The notes below the pieces were generated by a model. The model was not told the origin of the DNA. It searched no databases and saw only the letters and a program-made list of their open reading frames with translations. Of a stretch of 64,000 nucleotides of DNA, positions 8,241 through 17,633 are shown one piece after another. The stretch is taken from the NCBI RefSeq assembly GCF_947503855.1, contig NZ_CANNFF010000003.1, forward strand, positions 62,001 through 126,000. The letters are read 5' to 3'. The stretch comes from an uncultured Polaribacter sp. GTDB taxonomy: Bacteria; Bacteroidota; Bacteroidia; Flavobacteriales; Flavobacteriaceae. Positions within the stretch are counted from its first letter, which is position 1, and every line of letters starts with the position of its first letter. The position numbers were made by a program, and so were the translations under genes.

Positions 8241-10208
8241 ATGAAGAAAATTTTTTCTCTTTTTATTTTACTTTTTACACTTATAAGTTTTTCGCAAACC
8301 GAAGAAAGTCCTGCTGTTTGGCAAAGTACTATCAATAAAATTTCTAATACTGAATACAATATTGTTTTCACAGCAAACCTTTTACAAGATTGGCATTTGT
8401 ATTCTCAATACAATCCAGATGGAGCCTCTCAACCTTTAGAAATTTTAATTCCAGAAGGTAAAACTGGTTACGAATTGGTTGGTAAAGCTATAGAAAGTAA
8501 AACCAATAAAGAATATTCTGAGGTATGGGAAAAAGAAGAAATTTTCTTTAGTGATGTTGCTATCTTAACTCAAAAAATAAAAATTACAGATACAAGTCTA
8601 TCCACTATTTCATTAGAAGTTTATGGGCAAGTTTGTAAAGAAGCTTGTATACAAATAGAAGAATTATTTACATTTTCTTTATCAGGAAAAAAACTTGAAA
8701 AAGAAATTGTTGTTTTAGATGATAAGAGTAAACAATTAACTAAAAATTTAAAATTAGATTTAAAAAACACATCCTTATTAAAGCAGAATACAAATAATTC
8801 AGAAACGGATAGCTCTTTAATTAGTATCTTTTTATTAGGTTTTGTGGGTGGGTTGTTAGCTTTATTAACACCATGTGTATTTCCTATGATTCCTTTAACG
8901 GTTTCTTTTTTTACAAAACAAAGTAAAAACAAAAGAAAAGGTATTTTTAACGCTATTTTGTATGGGGTATTTATTGTAGTAATTTATATTTTATTAAGCG
9001 TGCCTTTTCATTTAATTGATGGCTTAGATCCTAATATTTTAAATACCATTTCTACCAATATTTGGTTAAATATTTTCTTTTTTGCCATTCTAGTATTTTT
9101 TGCTTTTTCATTTTTTGGCTACTACGAAATTACATTACCAAGTTCTTGGGGCAATAAAATGGATTCTGCCTCTAGTGTTGGCGGAATTGTAGGAACCTTT
9201 TTTATGGCATTAACTTTAGCCATCATTTCTTTTTCTTGTACAGGACCAATTTTAGGATCTCTTTTAGCAGGTTCTTTAAGTACTGTTGGCAATCCTGCAA
9301 GCCAGCTTTCTGCGGGTATGACCGGTTTTGGTGTAGCACTCGCTTTACCTTTTGCTTTATTTGCCTTGTTTCCTAACCTGTTAAAATCGTTACCAAAATC
9401 TGGTGGCTGGCTTAACACCACCAAAGTAGTTTTAGGCTTTTTAGAATTGGCTTTTGCTTTTAAGTTTTTATCAAACTCAGATTTAGTTGGGCATTGGGAA
9501 ATCTTAAAAAGAGAAATTTTTATTGGTATTTGGATTGTTATTTTCTTAGGATTGGCTTTATATATTTTAGGCAAAATAAAATTTCCACACGATTCACCAA
9601 TAAAAAAATTATCGTTTTCTAGAGTTTCTTTTGGTGTTTTAGTAATTGCTTTTGTCATTTATTTAGTTCCTGGTACGTTTAAAACACCTACTTGGAATTT
9701 AAATGCATTAAGTGGCTTTCCTCCACCTCAATTTTACAGTATTTATCAACAAGAATCAGAGTGTCCTTTAGGCTTAAATTGTTATAAAGATTTTGATAAA
9801 GGTTTACAAGCCGCCAAATTAAGCAACAAACCTATTTTATTAGATTTTACAGGTTGGGCTTGCGTAAATTGCAGAAAAATGGAAGAAAATGTTTGGAGCA
9901 ACCCAACAGTATATAATATTTTGCAAAACGATTATATTCTTATTTCTTTATACGTAGATGATAATGAAAAAGAATTACCAAAGGCTGCGCAATTCGATTT
10001 TAAGAGAGCAAATGGACAAATAAAAAAAATAAAAACCTTTGGTGATAAGTGGGCTACATTTCAAATTGTAAACTTTAAAAACGCCTCACAACCTTATTAT
10101 GTTTTAATGAATTCAGAGTTAGAAATTTTAAACACACCACAACAATACACAGATACAGAAACGTATAAAAATTGGTTACAAAAAGGCTTAGAAAATTTTA
10201 AAAAATAA
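8241..10208 (+). CDS. dsbD: Thiol:disulfide interchange protein DsbD
   Basis: A 655-residue inner-membrane electron carrier that passes reducing equivalents from cytoplasmic thioredoxin to periplasmic thiol proteins. The order is signal peptide (1-19), periplasmic DsbD-alpha-like domain with the pair C-x3-C in VCKEACIQ, a multi-helix membrane domain with the two redox cysteines Cys212 (TPCVFPM) and Cys333 (SCTGP), and a C-terminal thioredoxin-like domain with Cys541-V-N-Cys544. All three redox pairs are present, so it looks functional. It forms an operon with the upstream TlpA-like lipoprotein. Confidence 0.93.
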   Translation: MKKIFSLFILLFTLISFSQTEESPAVWQSTINKISNTEYNIVFTANLLQDWHLYSQYNPDGASQPLEILIPEGKTGYELVGKAIESKTNKEYSEVWEKEEIFFSDVAILTQKIKITDTSLSTISLEVYGQVCKEACIQIEELFTFSLSGKKLEKEIVVLDDKSKQLTKNLKLDLKNTSLLKQNTNNSETDSSLISIFLLGFVGGLLALLTPCVFPMIPLTVSFFTKQSKNKRKGIFNAILYGVFIVVIYILLSVPFHLIDGLDPNILNTISTNIWLNIFFFAILVFFAFSFFGYYEITLPSSWGNKMDSASSVGGIVGTFFMALTLAIISFSCTGPILGSLLAGSLSTVGNPASQLSAGMTGFGVALALPFALFALFPNLLKSLPKSGGWLNTTKVVLGFLELAFAFKFLSNSDLVGHWEILKREIFIGIWIVIFLGLALYILGKIKFPHDSPIKKLSFSRVSFGVLVIAFVIYLVPGTFKTPTWNLNALSGFPPPQFYSIYQQESECPLGLNCYKDFDKGLQAAKLSNKPILLDFTGWACVNCRKMEENVWSNPTVYNILQNDYILISLYVDDNEKELPKAAQFDFKRANGQIKKIKTFGDKWATFQIVNFKNASQPYYVLMNSELEILNTPQQYTDTETYKNWLQKGLENFKK

Positions 10209-10436
10209 AGGAACTTATTAAAAAATTTCTCACAGTAATTTTTTCTATCGGATGATTTTGTGTTATTTTTAATCAATAAAAGTTTCTAATAAAAGAAACA
10301 CAGACACTTTTTTAGATTTTTATAAAAATCACTCAACATTTATATCGTTTTCGTAAATAATAGGTTAATTATTAGCAAAAAACTAAGTTCTGTAACAAGG
10401 CTTTTTTGTAGCTTTACTACATAAAATTTTATATGT

Positions 10437-13016
10437 ATGTCTGGACTACCAAAATTATCTCGTTTTAACGAAAACGTATTGTCTAAATACCAAATTTACA
10501 ACAGTGTATTTACAACGCTACCTTTCGATTCTATAAGCAATACAGGTGTATTGTTACCGTTGTTTCATGAATTATGTAAAAAAGGTTTCGAAGAAGGAAA
10601 AAATCCAACAGAAATTATAAATTCTTTCTTCACAAAATACTTAGAAAACCCTACAGAGAAAGAGAAAACAGACATGCTTTTCCATTTTATACAGTATATA
10701 GAACGTCAAGTAGTTCTTTTTGATGCTATAGAAGATGCTGCTTTTTCTGAAGTAAATAATATGGATGGTATTGGTACCCTTAGGAACTCTAAAGAAATTT
10801 CTATTATTAGAAATAAAAAAGAAGAATTAAAAGCTTATTTAGAAGAGTTTAAGGTGCGTATTGTATTAACTGCACACCCAACACAATTTTATCCAGGTTC
10901 CGTTTTAGGTATTATTACAGATTTAGATAAAGCGATACAAAATGATGATTTAATTCTTATAAAAAGATTACTAGCACAATTAGGTAAAACACCATTTTAT
11001 AAAAAAGAAAAACCATCTCCTTTTGATGAAGCTGTAAGTTTAATTTGGTATTTAGAGCACGTATTTTACCACTCAGTACCAAAAATTTACAACTACATTC
11101 AAAATAATGTATATGATGGAAACCCTATTGATAACGAAATTATAGATCTTGGTTTTTGGCCAGGTGGAGATAGAGATGGAAACCCATTTGTAACTACAGA
11201 AATTACCTTAAATGTTGCAGAAAGATTAAGGCAAACTATCCTAAGGAATTACTACAGAGATGTTAGAAAACTAAAAAGACGTTTTACGTTTGATGGTGTT
11301 CAAGAAATTTTTGGTAGAATAGAAAAGCGCCTTTACAAACACGTTGTAAGAAGCTATACGAAAGTCAACTTTTCTCAAAAAATATTATTAGAAGAACTAG
11401 CAACTGCTAGAAAAATTATAGAAACTAAACATCAATCTTTATTTTTAGAAGAATTAGATGATTTTATAAATAAAGTTAGAATATTTGGTTTCCATTTTGC
11501 TACATTAGATATCAGACAAGATAGTAGAGTGCATCATAAAGCCTTTACCCAAATTGTAAAAGATTTACAAGCCATTGGCGATACTACTTTTCCTGAAAAT
11601 TTTGAACATTTATCTGAAGCTGAACAAATTAAAATTTTGGCAGTTGTAAAAGGAAACATAGACCCAAAAATACTTACAGACGATATTTCTGTAAAAACGA
11701 TTGAATCTATGTATGCCCTTAAAGAAATTCAGAAAAGAAATGGAGAACGTGGTGCAAATCGTTATATTATTAGTAATAACCAAACTGCATTAAACGTAAT
11801 GCAAACTTTTGCCATGTTAAATTTATGTGGTTTCGAAAACGAATTGCCTGTAGATGTAATTCCTCTTTTTGAGACTGTAGAAGATTTAAGAAATGCAGAA
11901 GATGTAATGAGAACGCTGTATTCTAATAGAAGTTACAGGTATCACCTAGAAAAAAGAAAAAATAAACAAACCATAATGCTTGGTTTTTCTGATGGAACCA
12001 AAGATGGTGGTTATCTAATGGCAAACTGGGGAATTTTTAAAGCCAAAGAAGCTTTAACAAAGGTTTCAAGAGAATTTGATATTGAGGTAATTTTCTTTGA
12101 CGGACGTGGAGGACCACCAGCAAGAGGTGGTGGTAAAACGCATCAGTTTTATGCTTCTTTAGGACCAACTATTGAGGATAAAGAAATACAATTAACCATA
12201 CAAGGACAAACCATAAGTTCTAATTTTGGTACGCAAACCTCATCTCAATACAATTTAGAACAACTAGTTAGTTCTGGTATAAAAAATGAAGTTTTTACCA
12301 AAGACCAACTTAATGATAAACATAGAGAGTTGATAGAAGATATGGCCTCTACCAGTTACCAAACCTATGTAGATTTTAAAAATCATCCACAATTTTTACC
12401 GTATTTAGAACAAATGAGTACGTTAAAATATTACGCAAAAACAAATATTGGAAGTAGACCAAGCAAACGTGCTTCTTCTGATACACTAGATTTTTCTGCA
12501 TTAAGAGCCATCCCATTTGTGGGTAGTTGGAGTCAATTAAAACAAAATGTACCCGGTTTTTTTGGAGTAGGAACAGCATTAAAAAAGTACGAAGATGCAG
12601 GGCGTTTTGATGAAATTGTAGACTTTTACAATGCTTCAGATTTCTTTAAAACATTGTTAGAAAACAGTATGATGAGTTTAACAAAATCTTTCTTTGGTTT
12701 AACAGCATATATGGCAGAAGACCCTGTTTTTGGAGATTTCTGGAAATTAATTTATAAAGAATATAAAACTACAAAGAGATTACTTTTAAAGCTTACTGGT
12801 CATAAAGAATTGATGGAAAACTTCCCTATTGGAAAAGCATCTATAGAAATTAGAGAACAAATTGTATTGCCTTTATTAACAATACAACAGTTTGCTTTAA
12901 AACAAATTCAAGATTTGCAAAAGATAGATGGAAATCAAGAAAAAATAGAAACCTACGAAAAAATGGTAATGCGTTCTTTATTTGGTAATATTAACGCGAG
13001 TAGAAATTCTGCTTAA
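10437..13016 (+). CDS. ppc: Phosphoenolpyruvate carboxylase
   Basis: An 859-residue enzyme that carboxylates PEP to oxaloacetate, the anaplerotic entry to the TCA cycle. Active-site blocks are VLTAHPTQ (about 143-150), FWPGGDRDGNP, and FDGRGGPPARGGG (about 552-565), the Bacteroidetes version of the glycine-rich loop. The C-terminus ends in NINASRNSA; PEPCs end in a similar NTG-like tail. It is slightly shorter than the E. coli enzyme (883), as usual for this phylum. It appears monocistronic, with 228 bp upstream and a strong terminator downstream. Confidence 0.94.
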   Translation: MSGLPKLSRFNENVLSKYQIYNSVFTTLPFDSISNTGVLLPLFHELCKKGFEEGKNPTEIINSFFTKYLENPTEKEKTDMLFHFIQYIERQVVLFDAIEDAAFSEVNNMDGIGTLRNSKEISIIRNKKEELKAYLEEFKVRIVLTAHPTQFYPGSVLGIITDLDKAIQNDDLILIKRLLAQLGKTPFYKKEKPSPFDEAVSLIWYLEHVFYHSVPKIYNYIQNNVYDGNPIDNEIIDLGFWPGGDRDGNPFVTTEITLNVAERLRQTILRNYYRDVRKLKRRFTFDGVQEIFGRIEKRLYKHVVRSYTKVNFSQKILLEELATARKIIETKHQSLFLEELDDFINKVRIFGFHFATLDIRQDSRVHHKAFTQIVKDLQAIGDTTFPENFEHLSEAEQIKILAVVKGNIDPKILTDDISVKTIESMYALKEIQKRNGERGANRYIISNNQTALNVMQTFAMLNLCGFENELPVDVIPLFETVEDLRNAEDVMRTLYSNRSYRYHLEKRKNKQTIMLGFSDGTKDGGYLMANWGIFKAKEALTKVSREFDIEVIFFDGRGGPPARGGGKTHQFYASLGPTIEDKEIQLTIQGQTISSNFGTQTSSQYNLEQLVSSGIKNEVFTKDQLNDKHRELIEDMASTSYQTYVDFKNHPQFLPYLEQMSTLKYYAKTNIGSRPSKRASSDTLDFSALRAIPFVGSWSQLKQNVPGFFGVGTALKKYEDAGRFDEIVDFYNASDFFKTLLENSMMSLTKSFFGLTAYMAEDPVFGDFWKLIYKEYKTTKRLLLKLTGHKELMENFPIGKASIEIREQIVLPLLTIQQFALKQIQDLQKIDGNQEKIETYEKMVMRSLFGNINASRNSA

Positions 13017-13050
13017 AAGTTAGTTTTACTTTAATAATCTAAATAATTTC

Positions 13051-13095
13051 AAAGACAGATGATCTCTAAACTTAGAGGTAATCTGTCTTTTTTTG
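13051..13095 (+). terminator. Intrinsic terminator after ppc
   Basis: An outer stem AAAGACAGAT / ATCTGTCTTT (13051-13060 with 13081-13090) plus an inner CTCTAA / TTAGAG stem, followed by a T run. Confidence 0.85.
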
Positions 13096-13160
13096 TTTTT
13101 TTAGTGATTTACGGAGAAATTTAGATTCCCAATTATTTTTTTATCTTTAGAAAAAAAAAT

Positions 13161-14696
13161 ATGCTTGTTAAAGTCTATGGTTCTGCCGTTTTTGGTATAG
13201 AAGCTACTACAATTACTGTTGAAGTAAATATTGACAAAGGAATTGGTTACCACTTAGTCGGTTTACCAGACAAAGCGGTTAGTGAAAGTTCGTACCGTAT
13301 TTCTGCAGCGCTCAATAACAACAACTATAAACTTCCGGGTAAAAAAATTATTATTAATATGGCTCCTGCAGATATCAGAAAAGAAGGTGCTTCTTACGAT
13401 TTAACCTTAGCTGTCGGAATTCTTTCGGCCTCCAACCAAATAAAATCTACCCATATTGATGATTATGTAATTATGGGAGAACTTTCTTTAGACGGAAGTT
13501 TACAACCTATAAGAGGCGCTTTGCCTATTGCCATAAAGGCGAGAGAAGAAGGATTTAAGCATTTAATTTTACCTAAAGAAAATGCCAAAGAAGCTGCTAT
13601 TGTAGACAATTTAGAAGTTTTAGGAGTAGATAACATTATGGAAGTCATCAATCATTTTAATGGTGATAAAAAGATTGCGCCTACCATTGTTGATACAAGA
13701 GCAGAGTTTTACAAAAATATCGATTTCCCAGAATTCGATTTTTCTGATGTAAAAGGCCAAGAATCTATAAAACGATGTATGGAAATTGCAGCAGCTGGTG
13801 GTCATAATATTATTTTAATTGGACCTCCAGGATCTGGAAAAACAATGCTGGCAAAACGATTGCCTTCTATATTACCACCAATGACTTTGCATGAAGCTTT
13901 AGAAACTACAAAAATACATTCTGTGGTTGGTAAAACTAAAAACGAAGGTTTACTATACCAAAGACCTTTTAGAAGCCCACATCACACAATTTCAAATGTT
14001 GCGCTTGTAGGTGGAGGCCAATATCCAAAACCAGGAGAAATATCACTTTCTCACAATGGTGTTTTGTTTTTAGATGAATTACCAGAATTTAAAAGAGATG
14101 TTTTAGAAGTAATGCGTCAACCATTAGAAGATAGAGATGTTACCATTTCTAGAGCAAAATTTACAGTAACTTATCCATGTAGTTTTATGTTGGTAGCTAG
14201 TATGAATCCAAGTCCTTCTGGATTTTTTAATGACCCAAATAGCCCAATGACTTCTACTCCACAAGAAATGCTGCGTTATTTAAGTAAAATATCTGGCCCG
14301 TTGTTAGATAGAATTGATATTCACATAGAAGTTACACCAGTACCATTTGATAAACTTTCTGAAGAAAGAAGAGGAGAATCTTCTGTAGAAATTAGAAAAA
14401 GAGTTACAGCTGCAAGAGAAATACAATCAGAACGATTTAAAACATTAGAAAACATGCATTATAACGCACAAATGAGCGTAAAACAAATTAGAGGATTTTG
14501 TAAATTATCTAAAGAAAGTAAAACGCTTTTAAAAACAGCCATGGAAAAATTAAATCTTTCTGCAAGAGCTTATGACAGAATTTTAAAAGTAGCAAGAACT
14601 ATAGCAGATTTAGCTAATGAAAACGATATTTCTCCAGACCATATTGCAGAAGCCATACAATATAGAAGTTTAGACAGAGAAGGTTGGTTGGGGTAA
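13161..14696 (+). CDS. YifB/ComM family Mg-chelatase-like AAA+ ATPase
   Basis: A 511-residue protein of the YifB/ComM family. In Vibrio, ComM is a hexameric helicase that promotes branch migration during natural transformation. The order is an N-terminal ChlI/Lon-protease-like domain (about 1-170), then the AAA+ domain with Walker A GPPGSGKTM (about 219-227) and Walker B LFLDELPEF, then the C-terminal ChlI domain. The length is normal. It is the last core gene before the integrated island; its terminator is inside the left attachment repeat. Confidence 0.92.
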   Translation: MLVKVYGSAVFGIEATTITVEVNIDKGIGYHLVGLPDKAVSESSYRISAALNNNNYKLPGKKIIINMAPADIRKEGASYDLTLAVGILSASNQIKSTHIDDYVIMGELSLDGSLQPIRGALPIAIKAREEGFKHLILPKENAKEAAIVDNLEVLGVDNIMEVINHFNGDKKIAPTIVDTRAEFYKNIDFPEFDFSDVKGQESIKRCMEIAAAGGHNIILIGPPGSGKTMLAKRLPSILPPMTLHEALETTKIHSVVGKTKNEGLLYQRPFRSPHHTISNVALVGGGQYPKPGEISLSHNGVLFLDELPEFKRDVLEVMRQPLEDRDVTISRAKFTVTYPCSFMLVASMNPSPSGFFNDPNSPMTSTPQEMLRYLSKISGPLLDRIDIHIEVTPVPFDKLSEERRGESSVEIRKRVTAAREIQSERFKTLENMHYNAQMSVKQIRGFCKLSKESKTLLKTAMEKLNLSARAYDRILKVARTIADLANENDISPDHIAEAIQYRSLDREGWLG

Positions 14697-14701
14697 CATA
14701 C

Positions 14702-14756
14702 TAAAACAAAAAAAGCATCTCGTAAATGAGATGCTTTTTGCGGTCTGTACGGGACT
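14702..14756. repeat. attL: left 55-bp direct repeat
   Basis: Matches 22417-22471 in 54 of 55 bases. It contains the hairpin AAAGCATCTC / GAGATGCTTT and then 16 bases of the tRNA-Asp 3' end (from the discriminator inward), after which homology to the tRNA stops at 14757. Confidence 0.85.
14710..14739 (+). terminator. Terminator after the YifB-like gene, in attL
   Basis: A 12-bp stem AAAAAGCATCTC / GAGATGCTTTTT with a 6-nt loop, able to act in both directions. It is identical to the tRNA-Asp terminator at 22425-22454 because it was duplicated with the attachment site. Confidence 0.8.
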
Positions 14757-14914
14757 TATAAATTGTCTTAAAATATTGATTATAAGTTAAATATGTTTTT
14801 AAAATATTATTTTTAAAAATAAAATATTATCTCCAAAAATACGACTTAAATACTTGAAATATAATTATTTGTTTTTATAAATAATATTTTTTAAAAAGTT
14901 GATAAGTAAAAAAA

Positions 14915-14933
14915 AGTCCCCGGTTTAGTCCCC
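14915..14933. repeat. Left arm-type integrase repeat
   Basis: AGTCCCC-GGTTT-AGTCCCC, a directly repeated heptamer. The same 19 bases occur at 22321-22339 near the other end of the island in the same orientation. The pairing with attachment repeats suggests arm-type binding sites of the recombinase. This copy also abuts the integrase promoter. Confidence 0.6.
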
Positions 14934-14944
14934 AATTTTTTTTG

Positions 14945-14952
14945 TACATTTG
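14945..14952 (+). promoter_or_regulatory. Candidate integrase promoter (-7 element)
   Basis: TACATTTG fits TAnnTTTG exactly and is 20 bp before the integrase ATG. The -33 region falls inside or next to the AGTCCCC repeat, so recombinase binding could repress its own promoter. Confidence 0.5.
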
Positions 14953-14972
14953 CCCCTATAAAACCCTATGAT

Positions 14973-16229
14973 ATGCGGAAAACGAGCTTCTATCTTAGAG
15001 ACCCACATGCTAATTATGCTACGAGCATACAATTAGTTTGTCGATTTAACAACCTGCGTATTAAGATGTCAACTGGTCTTTCAGTTAAACCTAGTATGTG
15101 GATTCAAAAGCAAATGAGAGCTCGAGTCCATAGCTCATTTCCCGAAGCAAAAAAAATAAATGAGCGACTCCAGAACTTTGAAACTTCCTTTCAGAAAATC
15201 ACTTATGAGCTAATTGATAAAAAGGCAACAATTAGTGCAAAAGAATTTAAAGAACGTATTAAAAAAGAAGCACAACTTCCCTCTTACGTGAAAGACGGAA
15301 AATCTTTTTGGTATTATTTTGATGAATTTGTAGCCTTTAAAAAAAAGACTCAATCTAGTTATGTGTATAGAGATTATCATTATTCACTCCGTAAGCATTT
15401 AAAAGCAACAGAGTCAATGCATGGACGTATAACGGGGTTTTCTAGCTTAAAACAAGAAAGTGATAGTTTTTATGACCTGTTTTATGAATACCTAAGTTAC
15501 GAAGCCATTAACCAAGAAGGCAATAAAGGACTTTCTGTAAATACCGTAGGGAAAAATGTAAAAAACTTAAAAGCATTTTTACATTGGTGTTTTGACAAAG
15601 AGATATGTACGCGATTTCCTTTAAAACATATGGTTGTAGAACAAGTAGAGTCTGATAAAGTTTATTTAACCCAAGATGAAATACAGAAACTATATGAACT
15701 TAAAGATTTATCAACTAAAGAAAAGGAAACGCGTGATTTGTTTTTAATTGCTTGTGAAACCGGAATGCGTTTTAAAAATTTAACTCAGATTAAAAAAATA
15801 AACTACCAAGACGACCAATTAATTTTCTTTCAAGTAAAATCTTCGGGAATCAAAGCAAAACTAATCATTCCTTTAAGCGATTTACATCGAGAAATTGCCA
15901 GCTCTTACAATTACGAACTCCCTAAACTGACTTATAATACGTTTGTTTTCAATAAAACCCTGCGTTCGTTATGCGAAGAAGCGGGCATAGACCAAGAGGT
16001 CTTAGTACAGAAAGTAAGTAAATACGGAACTCATGAGCTGGTTTCTAAAAAATATGAGTTGGTAAGTTCACATACGGCCCGTCGTTCTTTTTGTACTAAT
16101 AAATTTCTAAAGGGACTCCCCGCTTCTGTAATTATGAAATTCTCTGGTCATAGCAGTGAACGCTCGTTTCTTAAATATCTAAAATTAGATGCTGAAGTAG
16201 TCGCCAAAAAATATAAAGCATTTTTTTAA
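14973..16229 (+). CDS. Tyrosine recombinase / integrase of the island
   Basis: A 418-residue site-specific recombinase of the Bacteroidetes phage-integrase type. It has an N-terminal arm-binding region (about 1-95), a SAM-like core-binding domain (about 110-215) and a C-terminal catalytic domain. The catalytic set is visible: Arg266 (TGMRFKNL), His367 and Arg370 (HTARR), His393 (SGHSS) and nucleophile Tyr402 (FLKYLKL). It should cut and join at the tRNA-Asp attachment site. Base composition is slightly less AT-rich and codon use differs from its neighbours, in line with transfer. Confidence 0.92.
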   Translation: MRKTSFYLRDPHANYATSIQLVCRFNNLRIKMSTGLSVKPSMWIQKQMRARVHSSFPEAKKINERLQNFETSFQKITYELIDKKATISAKEFKERIKKEAQLPSYVKDGKSFWYYFDEFVAFKKKTQSSYVYRDYHYSLRKHLKATESMHGRITGFSSLKQESDSFYDLFYEYLSYEAINQEGNKGLSVNTVGKNVKNLKAFLHWCFDKEICTRFPLKHMVVEQVESDKVYLTQDEIQKLYELKDLSTKEKETRDLFLIACETGMRFKNLTQIKKINYQDDQLIFFQVKSSGIKAKLIIPLSDLHREIASSYNYELPKLTYNTFVFNKTLRSLCEEAGIDQEVLVQKVSKYGTHELVSKKYELVSSHTARRSFCTNKFLKGLPASVIMKFSGHSSERSFLKYLKLDAEVVAKKYKAFF

Positions 16230-16242
16230 TTGATTAAATATG

Positions 16243-16309
16243 GACCTCCACTGTTGACTCTTCTAACTTTATTGAAGATTTAAATTATATTCTATCCTTA
16301 GATTTTTGA
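16243..16309. repeat. 67-bp direct repeat, copy 1
   Basis: Identical over 67 bp to 16375-16441, beginning GACCTCCACTGTTGACTC. It starts 14 bp after the integrase stop. The two copies flank a 65-bp spacer holding a perfect hairpin. Confidence 0.85.
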
Positions 16310-16334
16310 CTATCTAAAATATAGTACAAAAAAA

Positions 16335-16368
16335 TATTCCCAAGAATAAAAAATTATTCTTGGGAATA
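16335..16368 (-). terminator. Perfect 15-bp hairpin, leftward terminator
   Basis: TATTCCCAAGAATAA pairs perfectly with TTATTCTTGGGAATA around an AAAA loop. On the minus strand it is followed by a T-rich run, so it would terminate leftward transcription coming from the cargo genes. It lies between the two 67-bp repeats. Confidence 0.7.
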
Positions 16369-16374
16369 AAAAGT

Positions 16375-16441
16375 GACCTCCACTGTTGACTCTTCTAACT
16401 TTATTGAAGATTTAAATTATATTCTATCCTTAGATTTTTGA
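16375..16441. repeat. 67-bp direct repeat, copy 2
   Basis: A perfect second copy of 16243-16309. The rest of the 347-bp gap (16442-16576) shows nothing further that I can support. Confidence 0.85.
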
Positions 16442-16576
16442 ATTTTTAAAATCAAGTTAAAAACAGAACAAAACTAATAACATTTTTTAGGCCTTTTAGT
16501 GATTTACCTGAATTTAATAATTCTACTAAGACCTTTTTTATATAGTTAAGATTAAAAGGATGTAAGCAATGTGATT

Positions 16577-17266
16577 TTACCAAGTATATACAGTTGAAGG
16601 GGTAGTGAGATGATTTGTCCATAGACCAGAACCGTTTGCATACCATAAAGCAGAATAAGTTAAATCGCCATTTAATGTGTAAGCAAAATATCCAGAGTCA
16701 TCATTATTAATAGTCATCTCATAAAATATTTGCATAGTATCACCAAAATCAAATGATATTTCCATATCCAGACCATCGGCATCGGAAGTCCAAGAGAGTT
16801 CTGTTGTGTAGTCTGGTATATTTTTCATGCCTTGACCTAAAGCCTCGAAATCGACTTTTGAATCCCAATATCCTGAAGACCCATCAACCATTTGCCAACC
16901 TTCAATAAGATAATAAACTGTACCTTGGTAAGAAATTGTATAATAAAATTGATACTGATTACCTACTAAATCATAGCTATGATCTACATTGAAATCTCCA
17001 TACGACCAGTCGCTGTTGGTTTTAGCTTTGTTTGTAGTTTTATTCATATAGCCATTATTACTCATAAATAAACCCATGGCATTTATTTGCCCTTGCATAC
17101 TCATCACTTGAGAATAGATCAAAGGTGCACCATTTTGAATATTTTTAGGTAATCGTTCCTCAAAATTAAAAGCAGTTATCTCAGGTTCAAATTGTATATC
17201 ACTAGACGATTCCCCACTACAAGACCATATTAAAATCCCAATAAAAATAATTATTATTTTTTTCAT
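16577..17266 (-). CDS. Hypothetical lipoprotein (island cargo)
   Basis: A 229-residue protein with a lipoprotein signal (MKKIIIIFIGILIWSC, lipobox Cys16) and then a Ser/Glu-rich linker. The mature part is rich in Tyr, Trp, Gly and Asp and looks beta-structured, with repeated aromatic strands such as YQFYYTISYQG and GYFAYTLNGD. I do not recognise the family. It is expected at the cell envelope. It is separated from the next cargo operon by 367 bp, so it is probably its own transcription unit. Confidence 0.7.
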   Translation of the reverse strand: MKKIIIIFIGILIWSCSGESSSDIQFEPEITAFNFEERLPKNIQNGAPLIYSQVMSMQGQINAMGLFMSNNGYMNKTTNKAKTNSDWSYGDFNVDHSYDLVGNQYQFYYTISYQGTVYYLIEGWQMVDGSSGYWDSKVDFEALGQGMKNIPDYTTELSWTSDADGLDMEISFDFGDTMQIFYEMTINNDDSGYFAYTLNGDLTYSALWYANGSGLWTNHLTTPSTVYTW

Positions 17267-17633
17267 TTTAAATTTATCTTTTGCACTTATTACTTGAACT
17301 TAGAAAATATTTATAGTTAACAATGTTATAAATTTAATCAATAACTTAAACCACTTTTAAAAAGAATTTAAAATTATATTTTATCTTTCTAATCAAACTC
17401 TCTGTAATAAATAACATTAATTAAAATACCTTTTATAGAGCATATCTATCTACTCTGTCAAACTAACTATAAATAAAAAAAAAACAATTGAACTTCTAAA
17501 CATAGGTACCACTAACCTTAGAAAACTCCAGTATTATTTTATAGATGTTGTCATTAATATTTTTAGTAACCATAAAATTGTCATTAGTATATTTTTTAAA
17601 ACCAGTACTGCTCTAAGTTAAGTACAGCTCTTG
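17267..17633. other. Gene-free gap in the island
   Basis: 367 bp of very AT-rich DNA between the unknown lipoprotein and the DUF799-like gene. Two short similar stretches (TTGTCATTA at about 17549 and 17579) are the only repeat I see; no promoter or gene can be supported. Confidence 0.4.
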
